A DNA stretch of 64,000 bases from Zavarzinella formosa DSM 19928 (GTDB lineage Bacteria; Planctomycetota; Planctomycetia; Gemmatales; Gemmataceae). The position numbers and the translations under genes were made by a program. Below, in pieces: positions 8,485-18,086 of the stretch. The notes beneath the pieces were generated by a model. That model was not told the DNA's origin. It ran no database searches and saw nothing but the letters and a program-made list of their open reading frames with translations. Each line of letters begins with the position of its first letter. The stretch's first letter is position 1. The DNA is taken from contig NZ_JH636443.1 in NCBI RefSeq assembly GCF_000255705.1, positions 686,361-750,360 on the forward strand, in the 5' to 3' direction.

Positions 8485-10374
8485 ATGCGGTCTTTTTCCA
8501 TCCTTGGCTGCCTAATGCTTGGTGCTTCCGTTTCGTTGGCCGGTTCCCCGGAATGGGAAAAATCCGTGCGGTCGTTGGTTCAGTATCCCGAGGCCAAAGC
8601 TGGCTTGGAAATATCGATTGACTCGGATGGTGAATTCACCATCACCAATGAGGCCGCCAAACCGAAACTCGCTGAACCGGCACTGGAAACATTGCTGAAA
8701 GAGTTTCGGGGCACTTCCGAAGATTTTTTGAAGATTTCCCCCATCATTGATGCTTTGCAGGACGCCGGGCAGCGCGCAAAAGTTGATGAGTTTGCAGACA
8801 AGGCGATCCGGCTCTGGCCGGAATACCTGAAGAATCATCCGCAGGATGTGGCTTCCATGTCTTGGATCGGTCTGACGTTCGCCCGCCAAGGAAAGATTCC
8901 GGAAGCAGAGTTTTGGCTCCACCGGGCCACCCAGACTCTTCCAAAAGACGCCTGCTCCTAGCATGACCTCGCGACGTTCTACTACAACCGGGCCTTGCAA
9001 ATTGCCTTGGGGGGCAAACCCGTTGAATTCGATGATCCGGCGTCATTGTCCAAACTAGGCCCCGTCCAACGCCAGACCTTTCGCGCTCACTTGGTATGGG
9101 CCGCCGCTCACGACAAACACGAGGCTGTTGATTTTCTGGAGAAGGCGGCCGATTGCTTCGATTGGGCTGTTCTGTTCGCCCCCGACGATGTGAAAGCTCG
9201 CGTGTTTCGTTGTAACTGGCAGGCGATCCTGATTCTTTTGATTATTCATGAACCCAACCCCGAGATTCGGCAACAACTGACGAGCATCCTGAAGTCGCGT
9301 AACATTCTTCGGGAGGACCTGATGACGTCGGATGGCAGACGGGCGGCTGAACTCTCAAGCAATCCGTTGTCCGTTTTTTATGCCTTTTTCATGGGAGTAA
9401 CGAACTCACCCGGATTGATGGATGATCCATCCGAAGAGCACAAGGCTTTTTTTCGGAAGATGATGCCCCGGCTGGAGCAATTCCGTCAATCGTCCGATCC
9501 CAAGACGGTCCGAGACGCCAAACGGGTTCAAGTGATGTTGAATCGTCTGGTGTTTGATGACCGCAAGTCCGCCGCGAAGATACTGCAAACCATGAAACCG
9601 GATGTGGACGATGTGCCGCAGGATCATCTGACGGCGGCTGTGTTTGAAGAACCAACGAAACTGATCGAGTTGATGGAATACAAACTGGCCCTTCGCGACG
9701 ATCCCGGCCGGAGTCTGTTCCTTGGCACGGCGTTGATCCTCGACAAGCAATTCGACGCTTCGCGAAAACGATTGCGGGAAGCGGTTCGCAAGCACCCCGA
9801 CGATCAAAAACTGGCGGCCCTGTTCGCAGCCCTGTTGATCAAAGAGGGGACAGCCGCCGATTTGCCGGAGGCTGACCGTCTGTTATCCAAAGTGGAAGCC
9901 GATTTCGACAAGTGTTTGCGGGAACTGACAATTCGCAAAGAATGGGACGAAAAGATTCCGGGTTTGCCTCCGCTGAAGGATCGCGGAGAATTGTGTTATG
10001 ACATCATGCCGGGCGGAGATCGGGAACTCCTCCGCATCACCCGTGTCAATCGAGTGATCCTGATGGGCCTGACAGGCAAACGGGGTGATGTCTTTGAACT
10101 GCTGGAGAAATGGCAGGTTTTCTCTCGGAAAGATCATAAGGATGTGCTGAAAGCCTATCGGATGACCGAACCGGGAGGGCTGGCCGACGATCAGGCGCTT
10201 TCGCCGACGACCGGCGGCCTCCTTCAGCCTCGCAATAAAGCCTGGCCGACCGTGACGGGCGAAACGGATTCCGAACAGTTCTTTCAGTCCTCGCTCGGCA
10301 AGGATCGAGCACTGCCTCCCAAGCCGAAGCCCGCCTTTCGCTACCCGGAGCTTGGCCCCGATCCTAATGAATAA
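8485..10374 (+). pseudogene. Secreted TPR-like paralogue 1, interrupted by an in-frame TAG
   Basis: This is the first of three tandem related genes. It begins with a signal peptide (MRSFSILGCLMLGASVSLAG) and continues SPEWEKSVR as in its siblings. At codon 159 (8959-8961) a TAG occurs exactly where copy 3 has TGG for Trp (TAG-CAT-GAC-CTC here against TGG-CAC-GAT-CTC there). Downstream the frame stays open for another 470 codons to 10374 and remains strongly similar to copy 3 (for example EFDDP, AADCFDW and RCNWQ). A single G-to-A change explains this. Either the gene was recently inactivated, the stop is read through, or two pieces are made with re-initiation near 8995, where I see no ribosome site. 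The helical repeats look TPR-like; the function is unknown. Confidence 0.8.
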
Positions 10375-10405
10375 GCGATTGATTTTCGCCCGTTTCATCT
10401 TCCCA

Positions 10406-10434
10406 TTGACCTCCCGCGCCAGACACGTTATTCC
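10406..10434 (+). promoter_or_regulatory. Predicted sigma70-type promoter, copy 2 of 3
   Basis: TTGACC (10406-10411) and TATTCC (10429-10434) with 17 bp between them, within the same conserved leader as the other two copies. It lies 42 bp upstream of the start codon of paralogue 2. Confidence 0.5.
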
Positions 10435-10476
10435 CCCCATATCGCCGACCTTTCGTCTTCTCGCGGGACGCCTCCC

Positions 10477-12441
10477 ATGCGGTCTTTTTCCATCCTTGGC
10501 TTTCTGATGTTTGGCGCTTCCCTTTCGTTGGCCGGTTCCCCGGAGTGGGAAAAATCCGTGCGGGAGGCGGTCAAATATCCGCTGTGTGATGTGAGGGTTG
10601 AAATTGGCGTCAATTCCGACGGCGAGTGCCAGGCAGGCGGCGAGGCCGAAAAGCCGAAACTGTCCGCCGCGGATCTGCAAAAACTGATGAGGCAATGGCG
10701 AAACGAACCGGCCGAGTTTCCCAAACTGGAAGCGATCATCGACGGACTTGACAAACACAGCGACACCAAATTGCTGGACGATTATATGTCCAAAGGGGTC
10801 GAACTCGGGCCGACGTATCTGCGGGATCACCCGAACGACACGGCGGCCATGATATTTCTGAGCGAGCTGCTGGACCGAAACTATCAGCCCGACCGGGCTG
10901 AAAAGTTGCTGACAGAGGCCACGAAAGCAAACCCGAAAGACCCCGCTGTCTGGCGGACATTGGGCATGCGTCACTTCAGGCGATTCGCAAAACTAGCTTT
11001 GGGTGAGGAACTTCCCCGTTCCAGTGGCCTCAACACGCTCACCGGCTTGGGCGATTCTTCGCATCACAAAAAACTTCAAGTCGGCGTGATCGGATCGCAG
11101 AAAGGCTCGCTGTCCGAGGCTGGCCAATTCTTGGTCAGGGCCGGCCACGGCTTTGACGCCGCCGTGGAACTGGACCCGGACAATATCGAATCGCGAATTC
11201 GCCGGCTTCACTGGAATCTTTTCCTGTCATGGGCGGCTGTTGATGATTCCGACAAGCAAGAGGACCTCCCCGCCCAAAGAATTTTGGTTGGCGACACGAA
11301 CACCGCAATCGACTTGAAAATTCAAATCAACGAGACTGCTTCCATCCGAAGCGTTTTGGTTCGCCACGGCATCAAGTTGACAGACCGAACCATCGAAGAT
11401 TCCGTGCGGATGGCCGAGCGATCCCCGGACCCGCTGGCCGCCGCATACGCGGTTTGGGTCAGTCATGTCACGCCGCCCGCCTCGACCGGGGAGACCGTTG
11501 AGGAACGTCGCAAAAAATTCGGCCCCTTACAGGCCAAACTGACCCGGCTGCGCCAATCGACGGATTCGGCAATCTCCCGCCGGGCGGACATCGCCAGCGT
11601 TTTCCTCGCGGCGATGGTTTTTGAGGATTCTGCCGGAGCGGCCAAGATTTTGGCGGCCATGCGACTCGGTGCGGATGACGACTTGCAGGACAATGTGGCT
11701 GTCTTCATCGCCGGTGCGGCTGACGATCCGGATTTGGCGAATCGCTTCTTGGAAAGGAAGGTGGCCGCGCATCCTTCCGCCCGCCGGAGTTACTTGCTCG
11801 CCAAGGGGCAAATCGCGGCCAAGCGGCACGACGAGGCCAAAAAACATCTGCAAGCGGCCGTGAAGCGTCACCCGGAGGATGTGCGGCTGGCCGCCACCCT
11901 CGCCGCGTTGCTCATTCAAGAGGGAACCAAGGCCGAAATGGATGAGGTCGGGAAACTGCTGGCGGTTGTCGAACAGAGTTTCAGTCAGCGGTTGGGGGTG
12001 ATGGCCATCAAGCATGGTTGGGAGTTGAAAGAGGGCAGCCCGAACCGCAGTCTTCCCGGCGAGGAATTGCTGGAGCCGGACGATCAACAATTGTTGCAAA
12101 TTACCCGCGTGAACCGCGTGCTATGGCTTGGCCTGACCGGTCGGCCGGCGGAGGCCGCCAAAGTCGTGCGGGAATGGAATTGTCATTTGCGGCCTTGGGA
12201 CCGGCCCGTGTTGGATGCACTCGAATTGGTTGACCCGGCGCAACGCCAGCAATTCTTGCGATCAGGGGATGAGCGCCCCGATCAGGCCCGGCGGAATGAA
12301 CCGGAGTTCGAGCCGGCGTTGGATGTCAAAATCCCTCTCCCTTTGCCAGCCCTTTCTCCGGGTGTCGAGCCGGGCAAAGCTCCTTCTTCCCCGAAAGAGA
12401 CCGTGCTTCAATACCCGTCAAAGATCGGTGTCAGGCCGTAA
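10477..12441 (+). CDS. Secreted TPR-like protein, tandem paralogue 2
   Basis: An intact 654-residue sibling of the broken gene just upstream. It has the same signal peptide (MRSFSILGFLMFGASLSLAG), then SPEWEKSVREAVKYP, and a mostly helical body with TPR-like repeats such as PDRAEKLLTEATKANPKDPA and KKHLQAAVKRHPEDVRLAAT. It is the most divergent of the three, with an insertion around residues 180-240. A conserved C-terminal segment, LLQITRVNRVLWLGLTGRPA, is shared by all copies. The Pro-rich last 60 residues differ. I do not recognise a named family. It probably acts in the periplasm or cell envelope as a protein-binding scaffold; this is inference from the signal peptide and repeats. Confidence 0.75.
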   Translation: MRSFSILGFLMFGASLSLAGSPEWEKSVREAVKYPLCDVRVEIGVNSDGECQAGGEAEKPKLSAADLQKLMRQWRNEPAEFPKLEAIIDGLDKHSDTKLLDDYMSKGVELGPTYLRDHPNDTAAMIFLSELLDRNYQPDRAEKLLTEATKANPKDPAVWRTLGMRHFRRFAKLALGEELPRSSGLNTLTGLGDSSHHKKLQVGVIGSQKGSLSEAGQFLVRAGHGFDAAVELDPDNIESRIRRLHWNLFLSWAAVDDSDKQEDLPAQRILVGDTNTAIDLKIQINETASIRSVLVRHGIKLTDRTIEDSVRMAERSPDPLAAAYAVWVSHVTPPASTGETVEERRKKFGPLQAKLTRLRQSTDSAISRRADIASVFLAAMVFEDSAGAAKILAAMRLGADDDLQDNVAVFIAGAADDPDLANRFLERKVAAHPSARRSYLLAKGQIAAKRHDEAKKHLQAAVKRHPEDVRLAATLAALLIQEGTKAEMDEVGKLLAVVEQSFSQRLGVMAIKHGWELKEGSPNRSLPGEELLEPDDQQLLQITRVNRVLWLGLTGRPAEAAKVVREWNCHLRPWDRPVLDALELVDPAQRQQFLRSGDERPDQARRNEPEFEPALDVKIPLPLPALSPGVEPGKAPSSPKETVLQYPSKIGVRP

Positions 12442-12495
12442 GCGGCCGAATGACCGGGCGCCGGGCGATTGATCTTCGCCTGTTTTATCTTCGCA

Positions 12496-12524
12496 TTGAC
12501 CTGTCGTGCCAGACAGGTTATTCC
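12496..12524 (+). promoter_or_regulatory. Predicted sigma70-type promoter, copy 3 of 3
   Basis: TTGACC (12496-12501) and TATTCC (12519-12524) with 17 bp spacing, in the same leader context as copies 1 and 2. A few substitutions occur in the spacer, while both hexamers are unchanged, as expected if the hexamers are under constraint. Confidence 0.5.
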
Positions 12525-12563
12525 CCCCATGTCGCCATTTCGTCTTCTCGCGGGACGCCTCTC

Positions 12564-14399
12564 ATGCGATCTCTTTCCGTCTTTGGCTTTTTGATGTTCG
12601 GCGTGTCGGTTTCCTCGGCCGGTTCGCCGGAATGGGAAAAAAACGTGCGGGCGGGGGCCAATTATCCCAGTGGCCAGGCCATGTTTGCCGTGGCGACCAA
12701 CAGGACCGGCGGGTTCGCCATCAGCGGAGACGTCCCCAAGCCGGAGGACAAACCAAAGCTGGAAACATTGCTGAAAGAGTTCCGGGACACGCCCGAGGAC
12801 TTTTTGAAGATTCCCCTCATCATCGAGGCCATGGAGGCCGCCGGGCAGAACGACAAGGCGATTGAGTTTGGCCGCAAGGCGACCCAACACGGACCGGCTT
12901 ATCTGAAGGCCCACCCGGAGGATCTCCGGTCGATGTCCTGGGTGGGGCTAATGTTCTCCCAACAGGGGAAATACCCGGAGGCCGAACACTGGCTGGAACT
13001 GGCGACCCAAAACGCCCCGAAAGAAGCCCGCGCCTGGCACGATCTCGGCACCTACCACCTCAACCGGGCGTTGAAAATCCTCACCGGCCTTGAGACCATC
13101 GAATTTGACGATCCGACGGAGTGCATGGTCAAGCTCAGCCCCGCCCAACGCCAGTCGGTTCGCAGACAATTGGTGTGGAACGAGGTTTACGGCAAGCCTC
13201 AAGCCGGCGATTTCATGGCGACAGCGGCCGATTGCTTCGACTGGGCCATTCTGCATTCCCCGAACAGCGTGACCGCCCGCGTGTTCCGTTGCAACTGGCA
13301 GCAAACCCTGATCATGCTGAAGGCCGAAGAATCGGACCCCGAAACGCAACAACGCTTCGGGGACATCCTGAAGACCCGGAACATCATGCGGGCGAGCCGC
13401 ACCACCGCTGATGCCCGGCGGGCGGCCGAACTCTCGGACGATCCGCTGGCCATCGGCTACCTCGCCATGGTGGAGCTGATGAAGGCCCCCGAACTGATCG
13501 AGGGCGCCTTGGAGCCTCGCCAGACTCCCGTGCAGGAGGTTTTTCGGAAGATACAGCCCCGGTTGGATCAGTTTCGACAATCAACCAACCCCGAGACGGC
13601 CCGCAACGCCACCCGGGTTCAGGTGATGCTCGAATACATGGTGTTCCACGATTACAAGGCGGCCGAGAAAACCCTGCTGACCATGAAGCCCGACGCGGAT
13701 GACACGGTGCAGGATTATCTCGCCATGCTCGTCTACAGCGGTCTGGACAGTTGGACGGGCATGATCGACCTGATGAAACGCAAACTGGCCCTGCGTGACG
13801 ACGACCACCGGAGTTTCATCCTCGGCAAGGCGCTGATCCGGGTCAAACAATTTGACGAGGCCAAGAAGATTTTGCGGGAGGCCGTTCGCAAGAACCCCAA
13901 GGACGTCCGGCTGGCGATCACCCTGGTGGCTTTGTTGATCCAACAAGGAAACGCCGCCGAGACCCAAGAGGCCGACGCCCTCCTGACCAAGGTGGAAGCC
14001 GAGTTCGACAAGCATCTGAAGGACGCGATTGCCGCCGTGAAATGGGACGAGAAAGCGCCCGGCCTGCCCCCCATGAAAGACCGCTCGGAGTTGTGTGTGG
14101 GATATCTGCCGGAACACGAACAAGACTTTCTCCGCCTCGCCCGCGCCAATCGGGTGCTTCTGATGGGCCTCGCGGGCAAACGAAGCGACGTCTTCGACCT
14201 GCTGGAAAAATGGCAGGCTTTCTCCCGAAGGGACTACCAACCCGTCTTGAACGCCTACCGCCTCACCGGCCCCGAACAACCCGGCGGCGGCCTCCCCTTC
14301 GGCCCCTCCACCGGCCTGGCCCCCAGCTACTTGAACGCCACCCCCGCTGCCGCCGCCCCGCTGGGGTCGGAACCATTCCCGGCAGTGGCGCCCCGGTGA
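12564..14399 (+). CDS. Secreted TPR-like protein, tandem paralogue 3
   Basis: An intact 611-residue member of the tandem array, closest to copy 1. The start at 12564 gives the signal peptide MRSLSVFGFLMFGVSVSSAG, identical in position to its siblings; the frame is open further upstream to 12450, but that stretch is the shared leader. The body contains TPR-like helices (KYPEAEHWLELATQNAPKEA; EAKKILREAVRKNPKDVRLA) and the conserved late segment FLRLARANRVLLMGLAGKRS. The tail is rich in Pro, Gly and Ala. No catalytic motif is visible. Each copy has its own promoter-like element, so dosage or divergence rather than operon expression may be the point of the array. Confidence 0.75.
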   Translation: MRSLSVFGFLMFGVSVSSAGSPEWEKNVRAGANYPSGQAMFAVATNRTGGFAISGDVPKPEDKPKLETLLKEFRDTPEDFLKIPLIIEAMEAAGQNDKAIEFGRKATQHGPAYLKAHPEDLRSMSWVGLMFSQQGKYPEAEHWLELATQNAPKEARAWHDLGTYHLNRALKILTGLETIEFDDPTECMVKLSPAQRQSVRRQLVWNEVYGKPQAGDFMATAADCFDWAILHSPNSVTARVFRCNWQQTLIMLKAEESDPETQQRFGDILKTRNIMRASRTTADARRAAELSDDPLAIGYLAMVELMKAPELIEGALEPRQTPVQEVFRKIQPRLDQFRQSTNPETARNATRVQVMLEYMVFHDYKAAEKTLLTMKPDADDTVQDYLAMLVYSGLDSWTGMIDLMKRKLALRDDDHRSFILGKALIRVKQFDEAKKILREAVRKNPKDVRLAITLVALLIQQGNAAETQEADALLTKVEAEFDKHLKDAIAAVKWDEKAPGLPPMKDRSELCVGYLPEHEQDFLRLARANRVLLMGLAGKRSDVFDLLEKWQAFSRRDYQPVLNAYRLTGPEQPGGGLPFGPSTGLAPSYLNATPAAAAPLGSEPFPAVAPR

Positions 14400-14579
14400 A
14401 AGCGGGCAAGACAAGGCCGGTGGCGTTGCTTACGGTCGGAATCGGATGACGGAGCGGTCAAAGCGGCTGAGGGTCGCATCGGGTCATCGGATCGCCGGGC
14501 TATTTCCCCCGGCTGACTCCGTATACTGATTGCTTCTCTCCGCATTGCGTTTCCCACCGAACCGGAGACCCACGCGACG

Positions 14580-17144
14580 ATGTCGTCTCATTCCTCGTTG
14601 CCCGTTCCTCCGGCCGTCGCGGTCCCCGAGGCCGATCCGACGTTTGATCGTTATCAGCCGGTGAGTCGGTTTGACGAACTCTTCACACCCGACCGGACGC
14701 CCCGGCCGCACAGCCAGGAATTGGTGCGGTCCCTGCGGCATCTCGGGTCCGGCGAACTCAACCGGCGATGGTTTGAGGCCCGGCAGCTTATTCACGAAAA
14801 CGGCGTCACCTATAACGTCTACGGTGATCCCGCCGGGCTGGACCGGCCGTGGCAACTGGACCCGATTCCGCTGGTCATCTCGGCCAGCGAAGCCCGGCAG
14901 ATCGGCTCCGGGCTGATCCAGCGGGCCACGCTGCTCGAAAAGATTCTCGCCGATTTGTACGGCCCGCAGCAGTTGATCCGCGAGGGGTTGATTCCCTCCC
15001 AACTGGTGTTCCCCAACCCGCAATTTCTGCGGGCCTGCCACGGGTTCGTGCCCCCCAACCAGCGTTACTTGTTCATGTATGCCGCCGATGTGGGGCGGGG
15101 GGCCGACGGCCGGGTGGTCGCCCTCGGGGACCGCACGCAGAATCCCTCCGGAGCCGGGTATGCGCTGGAGAACCGCATCGTCGTTTCGCGGATGCTGCCG
15201 GAAACATTCCGCGACTGTCGGGTCCAGCGATTGGCCCTTTTCTTCCGCACCTTCCGGGACACTCTGCGGGCCGCTTCCCCCCGCAACCGGGAGAACCCGC
15301 AAGTGGTTCTGCTGACGCCGGGGCCGTACACCGAGACGTATTTTGAACACGCCTTCCTCGCCCGTTATCTCGGCTATACGCTGGCCGAGGGGGGCGACCT
15401 CACCGTCCGCGACAACCGCGTTTATTTGAAGTTGCTCGGCGGGTTGCAGCCCGTGGATGTGATCCTTCGTCGATTGGACGATGATTACTGCGATCCGCTC
15501 GAATTGCGGCAAGATTCCTTCCTCGGAGTTCCCGGCTTGGTGCAAGCCGTGCGAACCGGCGGCGTGACGGTGGCCAACGCCCTCGGCACCGGCTTGGTGG
15601 AATCGCCCGCCCTCGGGGCGTATCTGCCGCAATTGTGCCGCCGGCTGATGAACGAGGAATTGAAGCTTCAAAACGTCAACACTTGGTGGTGCGGCGACCA
15701 AGTCGGGTTGTCGCATGTGTTGGCCAATCTGCAAAACATGGTGGTGAAATCCACCTTCCCCGCCGCCCGGCGTTCGGTGGCTTTCGCCGGTCAATTGAGC
15801 AGGGCCGAGCAATCGCAACTGGCCGAACGCATCAAGGCGAAGCCCCATCTGTATGTCGGACAAGAGTTGATCGATCTCTCCACCGTGCCGACGCTGGCGG
15901 GCGAATCGACCGAACCCCGTCAGATGGTGCTTCGCACTTATCTGACGGCCTCGGACAACACCTTTGCCGTGATGCCCGGCGGCCTCACGCGGGTAAGCGC
16001 CACCTCGGAAACGCTCGAAGTCTCCATGCAACGCGGCGGTCGGGCGAAGGACACATGGGTGCTGTCCACCGGGCCGGTCAACACGTTCAGCATGTTGCCG
16101 ACGGCCGGCAGTTCCACCATCATCACCCGCGGCGGCGGCGACTTGCCGAGTCGCGTGGCCGACAATCTGTTCTGGCTTGGCCGCTATGCGGAGCGGGCCG
16201 AGGCCATCACCCGGTTGCTGCGGGAAGTCATCGCCCGGCTCACGGAAAAAGCGGGCTTGGGCGAAGTTCCGGAACTTCCGACCTTGTTGCGGGCGCTGGC
16301 CTACACAACCGATTCGCACACCGGCCTTTTCGGCGAAGGAACCGAAAACCGCCTTACGGCCGACCCCGAGGCCGAGGCCTTGGCCACGGTGTTCGACACC
16401 CGCCGAGCGGGAAGCCTCGCCAGTATTTTGGGCATCCTCGCCCGCGTCGCCACCACCGTGCGGGACCGCATTTCAACGGACATGTGGCGAGTGCTGAGCG
16501 GCTTGGAAATCCACGTCCCCCCGGAGGAAATGGGAACCCGGCTCGGCTTGAGCGACGCGCTCGACGTGTTGAACAACACCGTTCTGGGACTGGCGGCCTT
16601 CGGCGGTCTCGCGGCCGACAGCATGACGCGCGGGCTGGCCTGGCAATTTCTCGACATGGGGAGACGACTGGAACGTTCCCTGCAAATCGGGGCGTTGATC
16701 CGCGAGACGCTGACCCACTCCGGCGCGACCGAAGGCCCCGTCCTCGAAGCATTGCTGGAAGTGGCCGATAGTTCGATGACCTATCGCCGCCGCTATCTCG
16801 GCGGCGTGGAAGTGGCGGCCGTGCTGGACCTGCTGATGCTCGACGAAGCCAATCCTCGCTCCCTCGGCTTCCAGATGGCCTGCCTCTCGGACGACGTGGA
16901 AAAGCTGCCAAAACTCCCTGGCCGGGCCGCCCGCACCCCGGAACAACGTGTGATCCTCTCCACCCTCACCGCCCTGCGTCTGGCCGATGTGGACCGGTTG
17001 GCTGCTCCCTCAAAACGAAACATCCGCACCGATCTCAAGGTGCTGCTGGACCGGTTGATCGACGAACTGCCGTCGCTTTCAGACCGGATTTCGGAAAGCT
17101 ACTTCACCCACCTGCAAACCTCGCGGCATTTGATGGGCCGATGA
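14580..17144 (+). CDS. Circularly permuted ATP-grasp / alpha-E domain fusion protein
   Basis: An 854-residue fusion. Residues about 20-500 match the circularly permuted ATP-grasp type 2 family (formerly DUF407), with segments such as HENGVTYNVYGDPAGLDRPW, PNPQFLRACHGF, VLLTPGPYTETYFEHAFLAR, DVILRRLDDDYCDP and the C-terminal SLSHVLANLQ-like region. From about residue 520 an alpha-E domain (DUF403) follows, starting RVADNLFWLGRYAERAEAIT. In most bacteria the two are separate neighbouring genes, often with a transglutaminase-like protease and proteasome-type subunit, in loci proposed to make or ligate peptides. Substrates here are unknown. The start is the first ATG after a stop-free leader; the 3' end overlaps the convergent neighbour by 41 bp. 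Confidence 0.88.
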   Translation: MSSHSSLPVPPAVAVPEADPTFDRYQPVSRFDELFTPDRTPRPHSQELVRSLRHLGSGELNRRWFEARQLIHENGVTYNVYGDPAGLDRPWQLDPIPLVISASEARQIGSGLIQRATLLEKILADLYGPQQLIREGLIPSQLVFPNPQFLRACHGFVPPNQRYLFMYAADVGRGADGRVVALGDRTQNPSGAGYALENRIVVSRMLPETFRDCRVQRLALFFRTFRDTLRAASPRNRENPQVVLLTPGPYTETYFEHAFLARYLGYTLAEGGDLTVRDNRVYLKLLGGLQPVDVILRRLDDDYCDPLELRQDSFLGVPGLVQAVRTGGVTVANALGTGLVESPALGAYLPQLCRRLMNEELKLQNVNTWWCGDQVGLSHVLANLQNMVVKSTFPAARRSVAFAGQLSRAEQSQLAERIKAKPHLYVGQELIDLSTVPTLAGESTEPRQMVLRTYLTASDNTFAVMPGGLTRVSATSETLEVSMQRGGRAKDTWVLSTGPVNTFSMLPTAGSSTIITRGGGDLPSRVADNLFWLGRYAERAEAITRLLREVIARLTEKAGLGEVPELPTLLRALAYTTDSHTGLFGEGTENRLTADPEAEALATVFDTRRAGSLASILGILARVATTVRDRISTDMWRVLSGLEIHVPPEEMGTRLGLSDALDVLNNTVLGLAAFGGLAADSMTRGLAWQFLDMGRRLERSLQIGALIRETLTHSGATEGPVLEALLEVADSSMTYRRRYLGGVEVAAVLDLLMLDEANPRSLGFQMACLSDDVEKLPKLPGRAARTPEQRVILSTLTALRLADVDRLAAPSKRNIRTDLKVLLDRLIDELPSLSDRISESYFTHLQTSRHLMGR

Positions 17145-17985
17145 ACGGTGGAGGCCAGTTTTCATCGGGTCCGGTTCTCGCTTCATCCCACGGGTATCTA
17201 ACGGGACTTGACGGTTTCACCGTTCTCTTGAGTCTTTTGCTCTCGGTGTTCGGAACACTTTTCTGGATTGTTTCCCATTCCCACGAAATGGCGGCCAGCC
17301 ACGAGAGTTCGGCGTCCACTGTCAAATAATACGGCAGAGGCAGTCGATATCCGTCTCCACCGCCGCCCCACACACATCGCCACCCACTTTTCCACCCGTT
17401 CCCTCCGTCATCTCGCTTGCCATACATCAATTTGCGCAACGCCGGACTTTTAACGGGCAAGGCATCATTGATTTCCTCTCCCGGCCGGACCGCCAGCGGT
17501 TCGACAATCGGCACGACAGTTTTGGCAAACCATTGGTTAATATCCTTCTCCGGATCGATTCTCACAGAGCGAAGCCAGCGAAGGTTTGCGTCCACAGTCA
17601 GGGCGCATATGGGGAGTCGTGGAAGAGGCTGATAGTCATCGTCGAAACAAAATTCGCAGGTTTCGTCCCATGACATGCTCTCCCACCCTTCCCGAGTCGG
17701 GAAATTCTTTTGTTCCGGCCCCGACAGACCGGAACGAAGACCGAGCAAGAAAGGATTTCCCGCATCATCATCTTCATGATCGACGGGGTCGGGTCTTTCG
17801 CGAGGATTATTCGGGTTTGGAAGGCCAAACGTGCGTCTTGCCGTATCCGAGAGAGGCGGAACCTCCAATGGCCCTGTCAGGATTTGCTCGGCCTTGGTCA
17901 TGTCCGTGATGGGCAACCGGGGAAAGGCGGCCGAAGCAGCGGCTACCCCTATCAACAAGGCAATCCCAGCCATCAGCAGACGCAT
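17104..17985 (-). CDS. Secreted hypothetical protein
   Basis: A 293-residue protein with signal peptide MRLLMAGIALLIGVAAASAA. The mature part is rich in Pro, Asp and Trp, with an acidic patch (DPVDHEDDDAGNPF), a paired-Cys segment ETCEFCFDDDY and two similar segments, LTVDANLRWLRSVRIDPE and LTVDAELSWLAAISWEWE, which suggests an internal duplication. I know of no family for it. The start at 17985 is set by the signal peptide. Its 3' end overlaps the convergent ATP-grasp/alpha-E gene by 41 bp, so both C-termini share DNA. Confidence 0.65.
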   Translation of the reverse strand: MRLLMAGIALLIGVAAASAAFPRLPITDMTKAEQILTGPLEVPPLSDTARRTFGLPNPNNPRERPDPVDHEDDDAGNPFLLGLRSGLSGPEQKNFPTREGWESMSWDETCEFCFDDDYQPLPRLPICALTVDANLRWLRSVRIDPEKDINQWFAKTVVPIVEPLAVRPGEEINDALPVKSPALRKLMYGKRDDGGNGWKSGWRCVWGGGGDGYRLPLPYYLTVDAELSWLAAISWEWETIQKSVPNTESKRLKRTVKPSSPVRYPWDEARTGPDENWPPPFIGPSNAARFAGG

Positions 17986-18086
17986 GACAACACCCGGCGA
18001 GTGGACGAGTTGCGGCCCTGATATCAAACAGGGAGAATGAAGGGAAGGGCAATCAAACATCCGTTGGTGGACGGTGACGGGGGCCG

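Noticed and set aside
8959..8961. TAG as a recoded pyrrolysine codon
   Set aside because: The paralogue has TGG at the same place, a one-base change, and nothing else in the window suggests amber recoding; a nonsense mutation is simpler.
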